Shown here piece by piece: positions 8,924-17,293 of a stretch of DNA of 64,000 nt. The notes under the pieces were generated by a model. It was given only the letters and a program-made list of their open reading frames with translations, had not been told where the DNA came from and searched no databases. The DNA is taken from assembly GCA_017512705.1 (NCBI GenBank), contig JAFWEX010000129.1, positions 62,001 to 126,000 of the forward strand, in the 5' to 3' direction. The translations under genes were made by a program, and so were the position numbers. This stretch comes from Paenibacillus sp. (GTDB lineage Bacteria; Bacillota; Bacilli; Paenibacillales; Paenibacillaceae). Numbering within the stretch: the first letter of the stretch is position 1; each line of letters begins with the position of its first letter.

Positions 8924-9334
8924 ATGAGACAATATCCTAGACTGCTTCATTACATGATTATCATTATTTTGTGCGTCTTTCAGGCGCTGTGTTTCCCCGT
9001 CCCAATGCAGACGGAGTCTGCCGTTGGTGTATCCGTTGATGCCACTTCGAATAAAGAAGTGCTAGAGATTCTGCCTCAAATACCCGAAAATCAACAGAAA
9101 CCTGTTATTCGCAAAACCTCACAAGTGATGTCTAAGTTGGTTGCAGTGAAGCAAACCAAACCCGTATTTCTTGTCCTCGCACTATTCATTGTGTTGCGAA
9201 TACCCACACCAGGTCTGTCTTTCAAACCGTGGTATTGTCTGTTTAAACGCAGATTATTTCTGCTACCTATCAAATGTACCAGCACGTATATATCCCTCTC
9301 TCCAGCGGCACCCAAATACGCTATCGCTCTATAA
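8924..9334 (+). CDS. small membrane or secreted protein of unknown function
   Basis: A 136-residue frame with ATG at 8924, 8 bp after a purine-rich GGAAAGGGGGG. It has an N-terminal hydrophobic segment (about residues 8-26, 'HYMIIIILCVFQALCF') like a signal peptide or anchor. A second hydrophobic stretch lies near 85-96 ('KPVFLVLALFIVLR'), and the C-terminal tail is basic. The family is not recognised. It sits upstream of khtT/khtU on the same strand with a 302-bp gap. B. subtilis has a small khtS gene in that place, but no resemblance was noticed. The clear start signals favour a real gene; codon quality falls off toward the end. Confidence 0.5.
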   Translation: MRQYPRLLHYMIIIILCVFQALCFPVPMQTESAVGVSVDATSNKEVLEILPQIPENQQKPVIRKTSQVMSKLVAVKQTKPVFLVLALFIVLRIPTPGLSFKPWYCLFKRRLFLLPIKCTSTYISLSPAAPKYAIAL

Positions 9335-9636
9335 GAGCCTGTTTGCCGTATTTCACGGTTGCCACGCATGATACCACCTCTATATCTAGGCTGTGTTCTC
9401 ATGCATAACTCATAACCCTTTATGAAAAGTTAGTTTCGAATTAGCAGATCCTAACTTGTATTTGTTGTACTTACCAAAACTATATTGTCACATCATATAT
9501 TCGGCTGTGTCAGGAATTACTGGCTCTTGTTTCCTTGCGCCGTTTGAATGTTCCGCTTGAGCAGCAGATGACTGACTAGGGAATGATCAGCCTTCCTTCT
9601 ATGGCCAGCCTCAATTACTAAGGAGGCATACTATCC
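9335..9636. other. 302-bp gap before khtT, possible leader
   Basis: No convincing gene, terminator or known riboswitch is seen. The c-di-AMP (ydaO) motif, which controls K+ transporters elsewhere, was looked for by eye and not found. The last 100 bases have short inverted repeats, such as GCTTGAGCAGCAG and GATCAGCC...GGCCAGCC, and could be an untranslated leader. Confidence 0.4.
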
Positions 9637-10131
9637 ATGGATGTACGCGAAACAGACCTGCCTGGAATCGGCAAAAAATTTCAGATTGAAACAAGCAGCG
9701 GTGATAAAATCGTCATTATTATTCACGATGACGGCCGCCGGGAGATGTACCATTTTGAATATGATGATCCAGATCAAAGCATCTCCATGATTACACTCGA
9801 TGACAATGAGGCAAGACAGATTGCTGCAATTGTTGGTGGATTGACTTACAAACCAAAACAACTTGAAAATATTGAAGTGACTTTTGACGATCTGATTATC
9901 GAGTGGTACAAAATCGAAGCATCCTTTGGATGCATTGGCAAGTCCATCGGTGAATTGAATGTACGTCAAAACTCTGGCGCAACGGTCATTGCCGTTGTGG
10001 AGAAAAACCACAAAAAACACATTAGCCCGGGTCCGGAGGTTGTAATCACTGCAGAATCTACGGTAGTCGCCGTTGGCGAACGGAACCAACAGAAACTTTT
10101 CAAGTCCCTCCTCATGACAGGAAGGGGGTAA
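9637..10131 (+). CDS. khtT: KhtT-like regulatory subunit of a K+/H+ antiporter (RCK_C/TrkA-C)
   Basis: A 164-residue soluble protein. The N-terminal ~75 residues match the KhtT/YhaT N-domain, and a TrkA-C (RCK_C) domain occupies about 78-160 with '[20 protein letters not shown]' and '[17 protein letters not shown]'. In B. subtilis KhtT controls the exchanger KhtU; its RCK_C domain is a documented c-di-AMP site, which links it to osmotic and pH control. Start is ATG after AGGAGG (11 bp). The antiporter gene begins 4 bp after the stop, so the two are co-translated. Confidence 0.9.
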   Translation: MDVRETDLPGIGKKFQIETSSGDKIVIIIHDDGRREMYHFEYDDPDQSISMITLDDNEARQIAAIVGGLTYKPKQLENIEVTFDDLIIEWYKIEASFGCIGKSIGELNVRQNSGATVIAVVEKNHKKHISPGPEVVITAESTVVAVGERNQQKLFKSLLMTGRG

Positions 10132-10135
10132 TTCG

Positions 10136-11389
10136 ATGGATCATTTGATTTTTGAAGTAGGTCTGGCGCTGGTGCTCATTGCAGCAGCCGGCCTTTTATC
10201 CGCAAAACTGAGATTCTCGGTCGTTCCGTTTTATATTCTAATCGGAATGGCTGTGGGACCACATGCCACGCAGATCTGGCATTTAGACTTCCGATTCATT
10301 GAAAGTCAGCCGTTCATCGACTTTATGGGTCGAATCGGTATTCTGTTCCTTTTATTTTATCTAGGTCTGGAATTTTCAGTAGGCCGTTTAGTCAAATCGG
10401 GTCGCTCCATTGTTGTTGGCGGCTCGATCTATATCGGGATTAACTTTACATTAGGATTAGTGTTCGGTTTTGCATCCGGCTTCCCGGCGGCTGAGGCACT
10501 CGTTATCGCAGGTATTACTACGATTTCATCCAGTGCTATTGTAGCCAAGGTACTCGTTGATCTGAAGCGAACAGCCAATCCGGAGACAGAAATGATTCTG
10601 GGTATTATCATGTTTGAGGACGTATTCCTCGCTGTATATATCTCCATCCTTTCGGGACTAGTGCTCAGTGATTCATCCACCATCGGTGGCGTGATCATGT
10701 CGGCATTGATTGCTCTAGGCTTTATGCTTATTGTCATCATCATCGGACGCAAAGCTACACCGTTACTAAATAAATTACTTAAAATTCGTTCCAATGAATT
10801 ATTCTCACTTGTTGTTTTTGGAGCTTTGTTCCTTGTCGCAGGATTCTCCGAAACGATCCATGTCGCTGAAGCGATTGGTGCGTTACTTGTCGGTCTTGTC
10901 CTTGCCGAAACGGAACATGCCAAACGGATCGAACATCTCATTTTGCCTTTCCGTGATTTCTTTGGAGCGATCTTCTTCTTCAGCTTTGGACCGTCTATCG
11001 ATCCGTTGTCTCTTGGCGGTGAAGCCGTATGGCTGGCAATAATCGCCGTTCTGCTTACGTTGTTTGGTAACTTCCTTGCAGGTATGATTGCTGGGCGAAG
11101 TGCGGGTCTTTCACCAAAGGCATCCGCTAATATCGGATTAACCATTGTATCTCGTGGTGAATTTTCAATAATTATGGCCAACATGGGTAAGGCTGGTGGA
11201 TTGTTGCCATTGCTTCAACCTTTCGCTGCACTGTACGTACTGATTTTAGCGATCCTCGGGCCATTATTGACGAAAGAGTCCAAACACGTATTCCGTATTT
11301 TGGATAAAATATTCAAGTTCAAAGATCATCGCAAGAAGAAAGAAGAACCTCGAGTTCTACAAAATGAAGGTGAAACAAGGTCTGTGTAA
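10136..11389 (+). CDS. khtU: KhtU-like K+(cation)/H+ antiporter (CPA2 family)
   Basis: This 417-residue membrane protein has about a dozen hydrophobic segments spanning residues 3-385 and a charged cytoplasmic tail (about 390-417). Typical CPA2 elements include 'GRIGILFLLFYLGLEFSVG', 'ISSSAIVAKVLVDLKRTANP', 'MFEDVFLAVY' and 'NIGLTIVSRGEFSIIMANM'. There is no C-terminal TrkA-N domain; the partner KhtT supplies regulation. It likely exports K+ (or another monovalent cation) in exchange for protons under alkaline or hyperosmotic-relief conditions. Confidence 0.9.
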   Translation: MDHLIFEVGLALVLIAAAGLLSAKLRFSVVPFYILIGMAVGPHATQIWHLDFRFIESQPFIDFMGRIGILFLLFYLGLEFSVGRLVKSGRSIVVGGSIYIGINFTLGLVFGFASGFPAAEALVIAGITTISSSAIVAKVLVDLKRTANPETEMILGIIMFEDVFLAVYISILSGLVLSDSSTIGGVIMSALIALGFMLIVIIIGRKATPLLNKLLKIRSNELFSLVVFGALFLVAGFSETIHVAEAIGALLVGLVLAETEHAKRIEHLILPFRDFFGAIFFFSFGPSIDPLSLGGEAVWLAIIAVLLTLFGNFLAGMIAGRSAGLSPKASANIGLTIVSRGEFSIIMANMGKAGGLLPLLQPFAALYVLILAILGPLLTKESKHVFRILDKIFKFKDHRKKKEEPRVLQNEGETRSV

Positions 11390-11493
11390 ACAGACGGATG
11401 ATTGTACCTAGCAACTGAGCGGCTACATGCCGAACTTTCTGTGAAGACCCCAGGGAGAATGGCTAGCGACGCCGCACATAAGGAGGATGACCT

Positions 11494-12396
11494 ATGAAAG
11501 CACCTCTGATATCGGCTAGTCCAATGCCACGCACAGCCAAAAGTAACATATCGACCTCTCGTCGCTGGTTGAACCTCTTTTTGGTCATCATTGGCGGAGT
11601 ACTGGCCTCCGTGGGACTTGAGTTATTTTTGCACCCTAACAAAATAATTATTGGCGGTGTAACGGGAATTTCTTCCCTTTTTGCACATTGGACTGAGCTT
11701 CGAATTGGTTTGTTTCTGTTCTTATTCAATGTTCCATTTATATTTCTATCCTACAAGATAGTGAAGAAAAAGTTTGTACTAGTTACTGTTCTGGGTCTGG
11801 TTGTCTTTTCGATTGGTGCCATTGTGTTACATCCCATGCCGCCACTCGTCGAGCACCCTCTAGCTGCTGCCATGTTTGGAGGATTATGCCTGGGGCTCGG
11901 AATCGGGCTTGTTGTTCGATATGGAGGGACACTGGATACGCTGGAAATCGGTGATCCGTCCTCTCGGCCGCCTGAACGTGTATTTAGCGGAAAACGGATG
12001 CTTATCGAAAAAATAATCATGCTGCTTAACTTAATCATATTGACAGCTGCTGGTGTTGTTTTTGGCTGGGATCAGGCGATGTATTCTGTCATCGCTTATC
12101 TGATCGCTTATGAAATGGTGTACCTTGCCTTCCGGGGGTTCTCTCCACAGCGCAGAGTATGCATTCTGACTACACAAAGCGTTCAAATCGAAAAGGCTAT
12201 ACGTAATCGCCTGCGTCGTGAACCAGAAAGACTGGAAGCCAAGGAGTCTTCGTCAATCGCTGGGACGGAAGCCTGGATGGGACAGATTCCAGGGACACTG
12301 TACTACGAAGTTCACTTTCTGGAGATGATTTGGTTAAAATCGATCGTCAGGCATATCGATCCACACGCAGGCATTGTTTCGAATCCAGAGAAATAA
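11494..12396 (+). CDS. YitT family membrane protein (DUF161 + DUF2179)
   Basis: A 300-residue protein with five or six hydrophobic segments in the first ~210 residues, carrying family motifs such as 'LELFLHPNKIIIGGVTGISS' and 'GGTLDTLEI'. A C-terminal soluble DUF2179 domain (about 215-292) follows, with 'RRVCILTTQS' and 'GTLYYEVHFLEM'. Transport activity is unproven in this family. The N-terminal ~25 residues are polar and could be an extension. It starts with ATG behind AAGGAGGATGACC, 104 bp after khtU with no terminator between, so co-transcription is possible. Confidence 0.85.
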   Translation: MKAPLISASPMPRTAKSNISTSRRWLNLFLVIIGGVLASVGLELFLHPNKIIIGGVTGISSLFAHWTELRIGLFLFLFNVPFIFLSYKIVKKKFVLVTVLGLVVFSIGAIVLHPMPPLVEHPLAAAMFGGLCLGLGIGLVVRYGGTLDTLEIGDPSSRPPERVFSGKRMLIEKIIMLLNLIILTAAGVVFGWDQAMYSVIAYLIAYEMVYLAFRGFSPQRRVCILTTQSVQIEKAIRNRLRREPERLEAKESSSIAGTEAWMGQIPGTLYYEVHFLEMIWLKSIVRHIDPHAGIVSNPEK

Positions 12397-12423
12397 CATA
12401 ACTAGATACGTATAGACCATAAT

Positions 12424-12497
12424 AAAACGCTCACTTCCCCGATGAACTCTATGGAAACTCTCCATTGTTCAACACTGGGAAGCGAGCGTTTCTTCGT
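12424..12497. terminator. bidirectional terminator between convergent units
   Basis: AAACGCTCACTTCCC (12425-12439) pairs with GGGAAGCGAGCGTTT (about 12477-12491). It is flanked by A- and T-rich tracts and serves the YitT gene (+) and the dehydrogenase operon (-). Confidence 0.78.
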
Positions 12498-12517
12498 TTA
12501 CTTCAAATTGTGACCAA

Positions 12518-13531
12518 TTATAATTCTACAATAGCCTTAACCACTTGTGATTCGGGTAAAAGCCAAGTGTCCATTGCGTTTGGCAATTCATCAAAAGGCG
12601 TTCTATGTGTAATATAACCATCCATCGTTAATCTTTTGTCACGCAACGTCGTTAACACCTGTTCAAAATCCTGACGCGTGGCATTCCGGCTCCCCAGCAT
12701 ACTCATCTCACGCTTGTGGAATTCCGGGTCATGGAACGTAATATCCGCTTTTACCAGTCCAACAAAGATTAACTGTCCGCCATGCGCCACATACGAGATG
12801 GCTCCATTCATAGAATGCACATTACCTGTCGCATCAAATACAGCAGTCGCATAATCACCACCTGTAATCTCAGAAACTCCTTGGATCGCCGTGTCATCTG
12901 CTTGTACAATCTCATCTACTCCAGCCCAGCTTCGACTTAGTTCCAGTCTGTCCAGGTTACGATCTACTGCAATGACGTAAGCACCTGCTTGTTTGGCAAA
13001 AGCCATAACACCAAGTCCGATGGGCCCTGCCCCAATAACCACGACCCGCTCCCCTGGTTGTAATGCAGCTCTGCGTACAGCATGAGCCCCAATGCTAAGC
13101 GGTTCAACCATGGCTGTCTCATCCAGCGTTAACCCCTCTGCTTTTAGCAGATGAGAGATGGGCACCGTAATTCGTTCCCTCATCCCCCCATCCACATGTA
13201 CACCCATCACTTGCATGGAAGCACAACAGTTTGTTTTGCCCGAACGGCAAGCAACACAATGTCCGCAATGCAGATAAGGGATAATACTTACCTGATCCCC
13301 AGACTTTAAACCAGCCTCATTAGGGCCAATTTCTTCAATGATGCCTGCAAGTTCATGACCAAGTACACGAGGATACGTAAAAAACGGCTGATTCCCTTTA
13401 TACGCATGCAGATCTGTACCGCAGATACCAATCCGCCGAATTGCAACCAATGCTTCTTCCTCTGCTCTTTCGGGCTGTGGCAGTTCCTTCAGCACCAAAC
13501 GATCCATTTCTTCACATACAATAGCTCTCAT
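12518..13531 (-). CDS. zinc-dependent medium-chain alcohol/polyol dehydrogenase
   Basis: A 337-residue GroES-like plus Rossmann enzyme. The catalytic zinc ligands are Cys in 'GICGTDLHAYKGN', His-Glu in 'LGHELAG' and Glu in 'AMVEPLSIGAHAV'. The structural zinc cysteines are in 'CGHCVACRSGKTNCC', and the NAD-binding loop is 'VIGAGPIGLG'. It is closest in feel to L-galactonate/L-gulonate 5-dehydrogenases, threonine dehydrogenase-like and sorbitol dehydrogenase-like enzymes. It overlaps the upstream aldo/keto reductase gene by 4 bp, so a two-step sugar oxidation is inferred (lactone or aldonate formed by the first enzyme, oxidised by this one). The substrate is unproven. Confidence 0.85.
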   Translation of the reverse strand: MRAIVCEEMDRLVLKELPQPERAEEEALVAIRRIGICGTDLHAYKGNQPFFTYPRVLGHELAGIIEEIGPNEAGLKSGDQVSIIPYLHCGHCVACRSGKTNCCASMQVMGVHVDGGMRERITVPISHLLKAEGLTLDETAMVEPLSIGAHAVRRAALQPGERVVVIGAGPIGLGVMAFAKQAGAYVIAVDRNLDRLELSRSWAGVDEIVQADDTAIQGVSEITGGDYATAVFDATGNVHSMNGAISYVAHGGQLIFVGLVKADITFHDPEFHKREMSMLGSRNATRQDFEQVLTTLRDKRLTMDGYITHRTPFDELPNAMDTWLLPESQVVKAIVEL

Positions 13532-14502
13532 CGCTGTTCCTCCTCAGATGCATTCGACGTTATATTGTAGTTCACGTTATATTCAGCTCGTCCGCTCGGC
13601 CATGATTCGTTGTGTAGTGGAGATAGAATGCGCAGCACCTCCGTTAACAACTGCTGATCTATCGGCTCTTCAATCCAGGCCGCATTATTGACAATGTTAC
13701 GCTGGCTTGCACTGCTCACGAGGGTCGTTGGAATCTGCTCATTCGCTGTGGAAAATTGCACAGCCAGCTTGGCAATATCACTGCCCTGCTCCTTACAGAA
13801 TTGTGCCGCCTGGAGACAAAGCTCTTTTACCTGGTTACTCGCCGGATGCCAAGCTGGTGTTCCGCGGGTACTCAATAATCCCATTGAGAGAGGGGAAGCG
13901 TTTACAAGTCCAACCCCTTTTTCCTTCAGTAGGGGCAGGAGCGATAACAACGACGTATCATTTAAAGCATAATGACAATATGAGATAATGGCATCCGCAT
14001 TCAGCTGAGGTAGCATTTTTTCAAACAGGAGTAGTGGCAGACCACAGATTCCGGCGTAACGAATGACACCCTGCTCTTTCAGTTCTAACAGCGTTGGAAA
14101 AGCTTCTTCAATAATGATCTCAGGGGCCACAAACTCGATATCATGCAGAAATAGAATATCTAGATAGTCTGTATGCAGCCTTGCCATACTTTCTTGCACA
14201 CTAGACAGAATACGCTTGCGAGAAAAATCAAACTCGTGTTCACCATAACGTCCAGCTTTAGTGGATAACGTATAAGAGCTACGGGGCAAACTGCGGATCG
14301 CTTCACCAAGTACAGCTTCCGCCTTGGTTAATCCGTAGTACGGAGAGACGTCTATATAATTCATGCCTGCATCCATCGCTGAATGAACGGTGCGAATACC
14401 TTCATCCCGGTCAATATCACGAAATACAGAACCCAGTGAGGATGCACCGAAGCTTAGAACAGGTACATCTAGTGCTGTCTTTCCAAGTTTTCTTGTTTTC
14501 AT
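13528..14502 (-). CDS. aldo/keto reductase (L-galactose/D-threo-aldose dehydrogenase type)
   Basis: A 324-residue TIM-barrel oxidoreductase. The catalytic tetrad is visible: Asp in 'NYIDVSPYYG', the following Tyr, Lys in 'LSTKAGRYG' and His in 'DILFLHDIEFV'. The 'GASSLGSVF' start and 'AGRYG' motif are typical of NAD-linked aldose 1-dehydrogenase AKRs (L-galactose or L-fucose type). It is the first gene of a two-gene operon with the alcohol dehydrogenase. Start is ATG behind GGGAGG. A TGA-TACAAT extended -10 element lies about 60 bp upstream (minus strand), though a good -35 is missing. Confidence 0.87.
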   Translation of the reverse strand: MKTRKLGKTALDVPVLSFGASSLGSVFRDIDRDEGIRTVHSAMDAGMNYIDVSPYYGLTKAEAVLGEAIRSLPRSSYTLSTKAGRYGEHEFDFSRKRILSSVQESMARLHTDYLDILFLHDIEFVAPEIIIEEAFPTLLELKEQGVIRYAGICGLPLLLFEKMLPQLNADAIISYCHYALNDTSLLSLLPLLKEKGVGLVNASPLSMGLLSTRGTPAWHPASNQVKELCLQAAQFCKEQGSDIAKLAVQFSTANEQIPTTLVSSASQRNIVNNAAWIEEPIDQQLLTEVLRILSPLHNESWPSGRAEYNVNYNITSNASEEEQR

Positions 14503-14633
14503 CGATTTGTTCCTCCCAGCACGTTTGAATAGACAACTGTCCCTCCATTGTATCAGTTAAAAATCCATATAACATATCGTGAAATGCGTAATATGTACTG
14601 TTTGATGATCTTGTTTGGTGAGGTGGACAACAA

Positions 14634-14672
14634 TAAAAAAGGGATAAAACAGTTTAATCTGTTTCATCCCTT
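14634..14672 (-). terminator. intrinsic terminator of mqnC
   Basis: On the minus strand AAGGGATGAAACAG-ATTAAA-CTGTTTTATCCCTTTTTT forms a near-perfect hairpin with a T6 tail. Confidence 0.9.
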
Positions 14673-14747
14673 ATACTTGTAACAAACCTTCATTCATTTG
14701 GTAGGAAATGATATGAATAACGTACTTATAAGTGCTATACGTAAATG

Positions 14748-15884
14748 TTAGTTTTGCATTACAAAATCTTTTGGCACACTACTCTCATCATCAAACATAC
14801 GCAAAATTTCATATCGAGTATTGCGCTGCGCAGGAATATAACCGGACTCTCGAATCAGGCGAAGAATAGATTCAATGTTCACTTTGTACGTTGCACCTGC
14901 GGAGGATACCACGTTCTCTTCAATCATTGTACTTCCGAAGTCGTTACAACCGAATTCAAGCGATTTTTTACCAATCTCAGGCCCCATCGTTACCCAAGAA
15001 GATTGGATATTTTTAATATTATCCAGCACCAGACGGCTAATCGCTACCGTTTTCAGGTACTCTTCAGGTGTCTGACGCTCCAGCTTAAGATTGGTATTAT
15101 CTGGCTGGAATGTCCACGGAATAAACGCCAGAAATCCTTCGGAGTCATACTTATTGGCAATGCACTCATCCTGGGCGTCACGTACACGCATCAAATGCAG
15201 CGCACGCTCTTCCATAGATTCACCCAAACCAATAACCATCGTTGCCGTTGTATTCATCCCGATCCGGTGAGCGGTCTGCATAACATCCATCCAGTCACGC
15301 CATGAGCCTTTCAGGCGGCTAATTTTGCGGCGCGTACGGTCATCGAGGATCTCGGCTCCGCCACCAGGAAGGGAATCCAGTCCAGCTTCATGAATGGCAC
15401 GTACAACCTCTTCCAACGTCAGACCGTCAGATACTTCGACCATTTTCATGATTTCAGCTGGCGAGAAGGAGTGCATCGTAATATTCGGGAAGCGCTCCTT
15501 AATTGCTTTAAGGAGGTCCGTATAATAGCTAAAAGGCAGGTTAGGATTCGTTCCACCCTGCATCAGAATTTCAGTTCCGTTAACATCTTCGGTTTCCTTA
15601 ATCTTCTGAAAAATCACTTCATCTGGCAGAACATACCCTTCTTCTGAACCAGGTCTGCGGTAAAAAGCACAAAAACGGCAGTAGACGTCGCACACATTCG
15701 TGTAGTTGACGTTACGCCCAATAACAAATGTCCGGTATGGCTCAGGGTGCATACGTTTCATAATGACATTGGCAGCTGCCCCGATCTTGTCCACTTCGTT
15801 GGATTCAAATAACTGAATCGTGTCTTCCAGGTCTAATCGCTCGCCCCGAAGGGCTTTATCTAAGATACGGTCTACCGTACTCAT
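14748..15884 (-). CDS. mqnC: cyclic dehypoxanthinyl futalosine synthase (radical SAM)
   Basis: A 378-residue radical SAM enzyme of the futalosine route to menaquinone. The iron-sulfur motif is 'CDVYCRFCAFYRRPGSEEGY' (CxxxCxxC). Family segments 'MQGGTNPNLPFSYY', 'DSLPGGGAEIL' and 'GLGESMEER' are present. It converts dehypoxanthine futalosine to its cyclic form. ATG at 15884 is chosen because GGGAGG lies 10 bp upstream; the frame is open for 28 more codons but without a start signal. The gene is a single-gene unit between terminators. Its presence implies that this organism makes menaquinone by the alternative pathway, although the other mqn genes are not in the window. Confidence 0.93.
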   Translation of the reverse strand: MSTVDRILDKALRGERLDLEDTIQLFESNEVDKIGAAANVIMKRMHPEPYRTFVIGRNVNYTNVCDVYCRFCAFYRRPGSEEGYVLPDEVIFQKIKETEDVNGTEILMQGGTNPNLPFSYYTDLLKAIKERFPNITMHSFSPAEIMKMVEVSDGLTLEEVVRAIHEAGLDSLPGGGAEILDDRTRRKISRLKGSWRDWMDVMQTAHRIGMNTTATMVIGLGESMEERALHLMRVRDAQDECIANKYDSEGFLAFIPWTFQPDNTNLKLERQTPEEYLKTVAISRLVLDNIKNIQSSWVTMGPEIGKKSLEFGCNDFGSTMIEENVVSSAGATYKVNIESILRLIRESGYIPAQRNTRYEILRMFDDESSVPKDFVMQN

Positions 15885-16010
15885 CGTAAAAAAGCCTCCC
15901 TCGTAAAGAGAAAATAAATACGACGAACCGTCCTGACTTGTTAAAAAAGCAAGTTCTGACTGTAACATCGCATTTCAGTACTCCACATATCGTAACACAG
16001 GTTACATGTG

Positions 16011-16040
16011 AAAAAAAGCACCTTATGAAAAGGTGCTTAA
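16011..16040 (-). terminator. intrinsic terminator of the metI-metC operon
   Basis: On the minus strand AAGCACCTT-TTCA-TAAGGTGCTTTTTTTC is a hairpin with a T7 tail, about 65 bp after the metC stop. Confidence 0.88.
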
Positions 16041-16105
16041 AAAATAAGTTTAAATTTTTACATATCAAGTGGTCACTGTACTTATCCAATTCTTATCTAA
16101 TTCGT

Positions 16106-17293
16106 TTAACGTAACGGATTAGCCTGCAACGCTTGCTCAAGATCTGCAATCAGATCATCTATATCTTCAAGTCCTACAGAGAAACGAAGAAGGCCATCTG
16201 TAATGCCACGCTCATGACGAACCTCTGCTGGCATAGCCGCATGAGACATCATCGCCGGGTACGAAAGAATACTTTCTACCGCTCCTAGACTTACAGCCAC
16301 AATGGGCAGTGTAACTTGATTCAGAACCGCTTTTGCGCGTTCACCTGAACCTACGTCAAACGATACCACCGCTCCGTAGCCTGTAGACTGACGCTCATGT
16401 GCTTCTCGGCCAGGATGATCCTTCAAACCTGGGTAATAAACAGCGGATATATCTTGGCGCTCGTTGAGCCACGCAGCCAGTTTGGCTGTGCTCTGTTCAC
16501 TGTGAGCCATCCGTGCGCCCAGTGTCTTCATGCCGCGCATTAAAAGCCAGGATTCTTGGGCACCCAGAACAGTGCCTAACCCATTTTGTAGCTGTTTCAG
16601 CTATATACCCAGTTCATCTGTACGCGCAACAGCCAGACCTGCCAGCACATCACTGTGACCGCCGAGAAATTTCGTAGCACTATGTACAACGATATCTACC
16701 CCAAGCTCAATCGGACGTTGATAGTACGGTGTCATGAACGTGTTATCCAGAATCGTGATCAATTCATGCTCTTTGGACCAGGACGTCACAGCTGCAATAT
16801 CCGTAATCTTCAAGGTAGGATTGGAAGGTGTCTCCATATACACGGCCTTGGTATTCGGCTTAAGTGCTGCTTTGACTTTATCCAGGTCGGTCATATCCAC
16901 AAAAGTAGTCTCAATCTGCAACCGGCTTAGTATGGTCGTCAGAAGACGATAAGTTCCTCCGTAAACATCCTCCGTTACAATCAGATGATCGCCTGCAGAG
17001 AACATCATGAACACACTGGATATAGCTGACATTCCTGATGAATAAGCAAATCCACGTACCCCGCCTTCAAGCAGGGCAATGTAATCTTCCAGTGCTTGAC
17101 GTGTAGGGTTGCCTGAACGGCTGTAATCATGTTGCGGTGGATTAAAGATATCAAAATGATGAAACGTGGAAGCCTGATAAATCGGTACACTGGAAGCCCC
17201 CGTTGTCTTATCAATCTCATCCCCGAAATGAAGCAATTTCGTATCAAACTTCAGTTCCGACCTATTGAGCTTATTGTTGCTCGACTCACTCAT
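16106..17293 (-). pseudogene. metC: cystathionine beta-lyase gene interrupted by an in-frame amber codon
   Basis: The 396-codon frame aligns end to end with the neighbouring metI product, but codon 231 is TAG (16603-16601). Codons 1-230 hold the PLP-binding half, with 'YSRSGNPTR' and the PLP lysine in 'VHSATKFLGGHSDVLAGLAV'. After the stop the same frame continues without indel as 'LKQLQNGLGTVLGAQESWLL' to the natural end. No frame shift occurs, so a single substitution (for example AAG or GAG to TAG) explains it. The product would lack its C-terminal domain and part of the active site. ATG at 16540 lacks a ribosome binding site. The start overlaps metI by 4 bp (ATGA). The alternatives are a sequencing error or a suppressed codon. 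Family assignment is secure (Cys/Met gamma-family PLP enzyme). Confidence 0.85.

Noticed and set aside
9335..9636. A c-di-AMP (ydaO) riboswitch before khtT
   Set aside because: The position would fit, but the conserved ydaO core segments were not found by eye; a covariance search would be decisive.
16106..16540. Downstream half of metC as a separate 144-residue gene
   Set aside because: It is in the same frame as the upstream half, has no ribosome binding site, and corresponds to the C-terminal domain of one enzyme.
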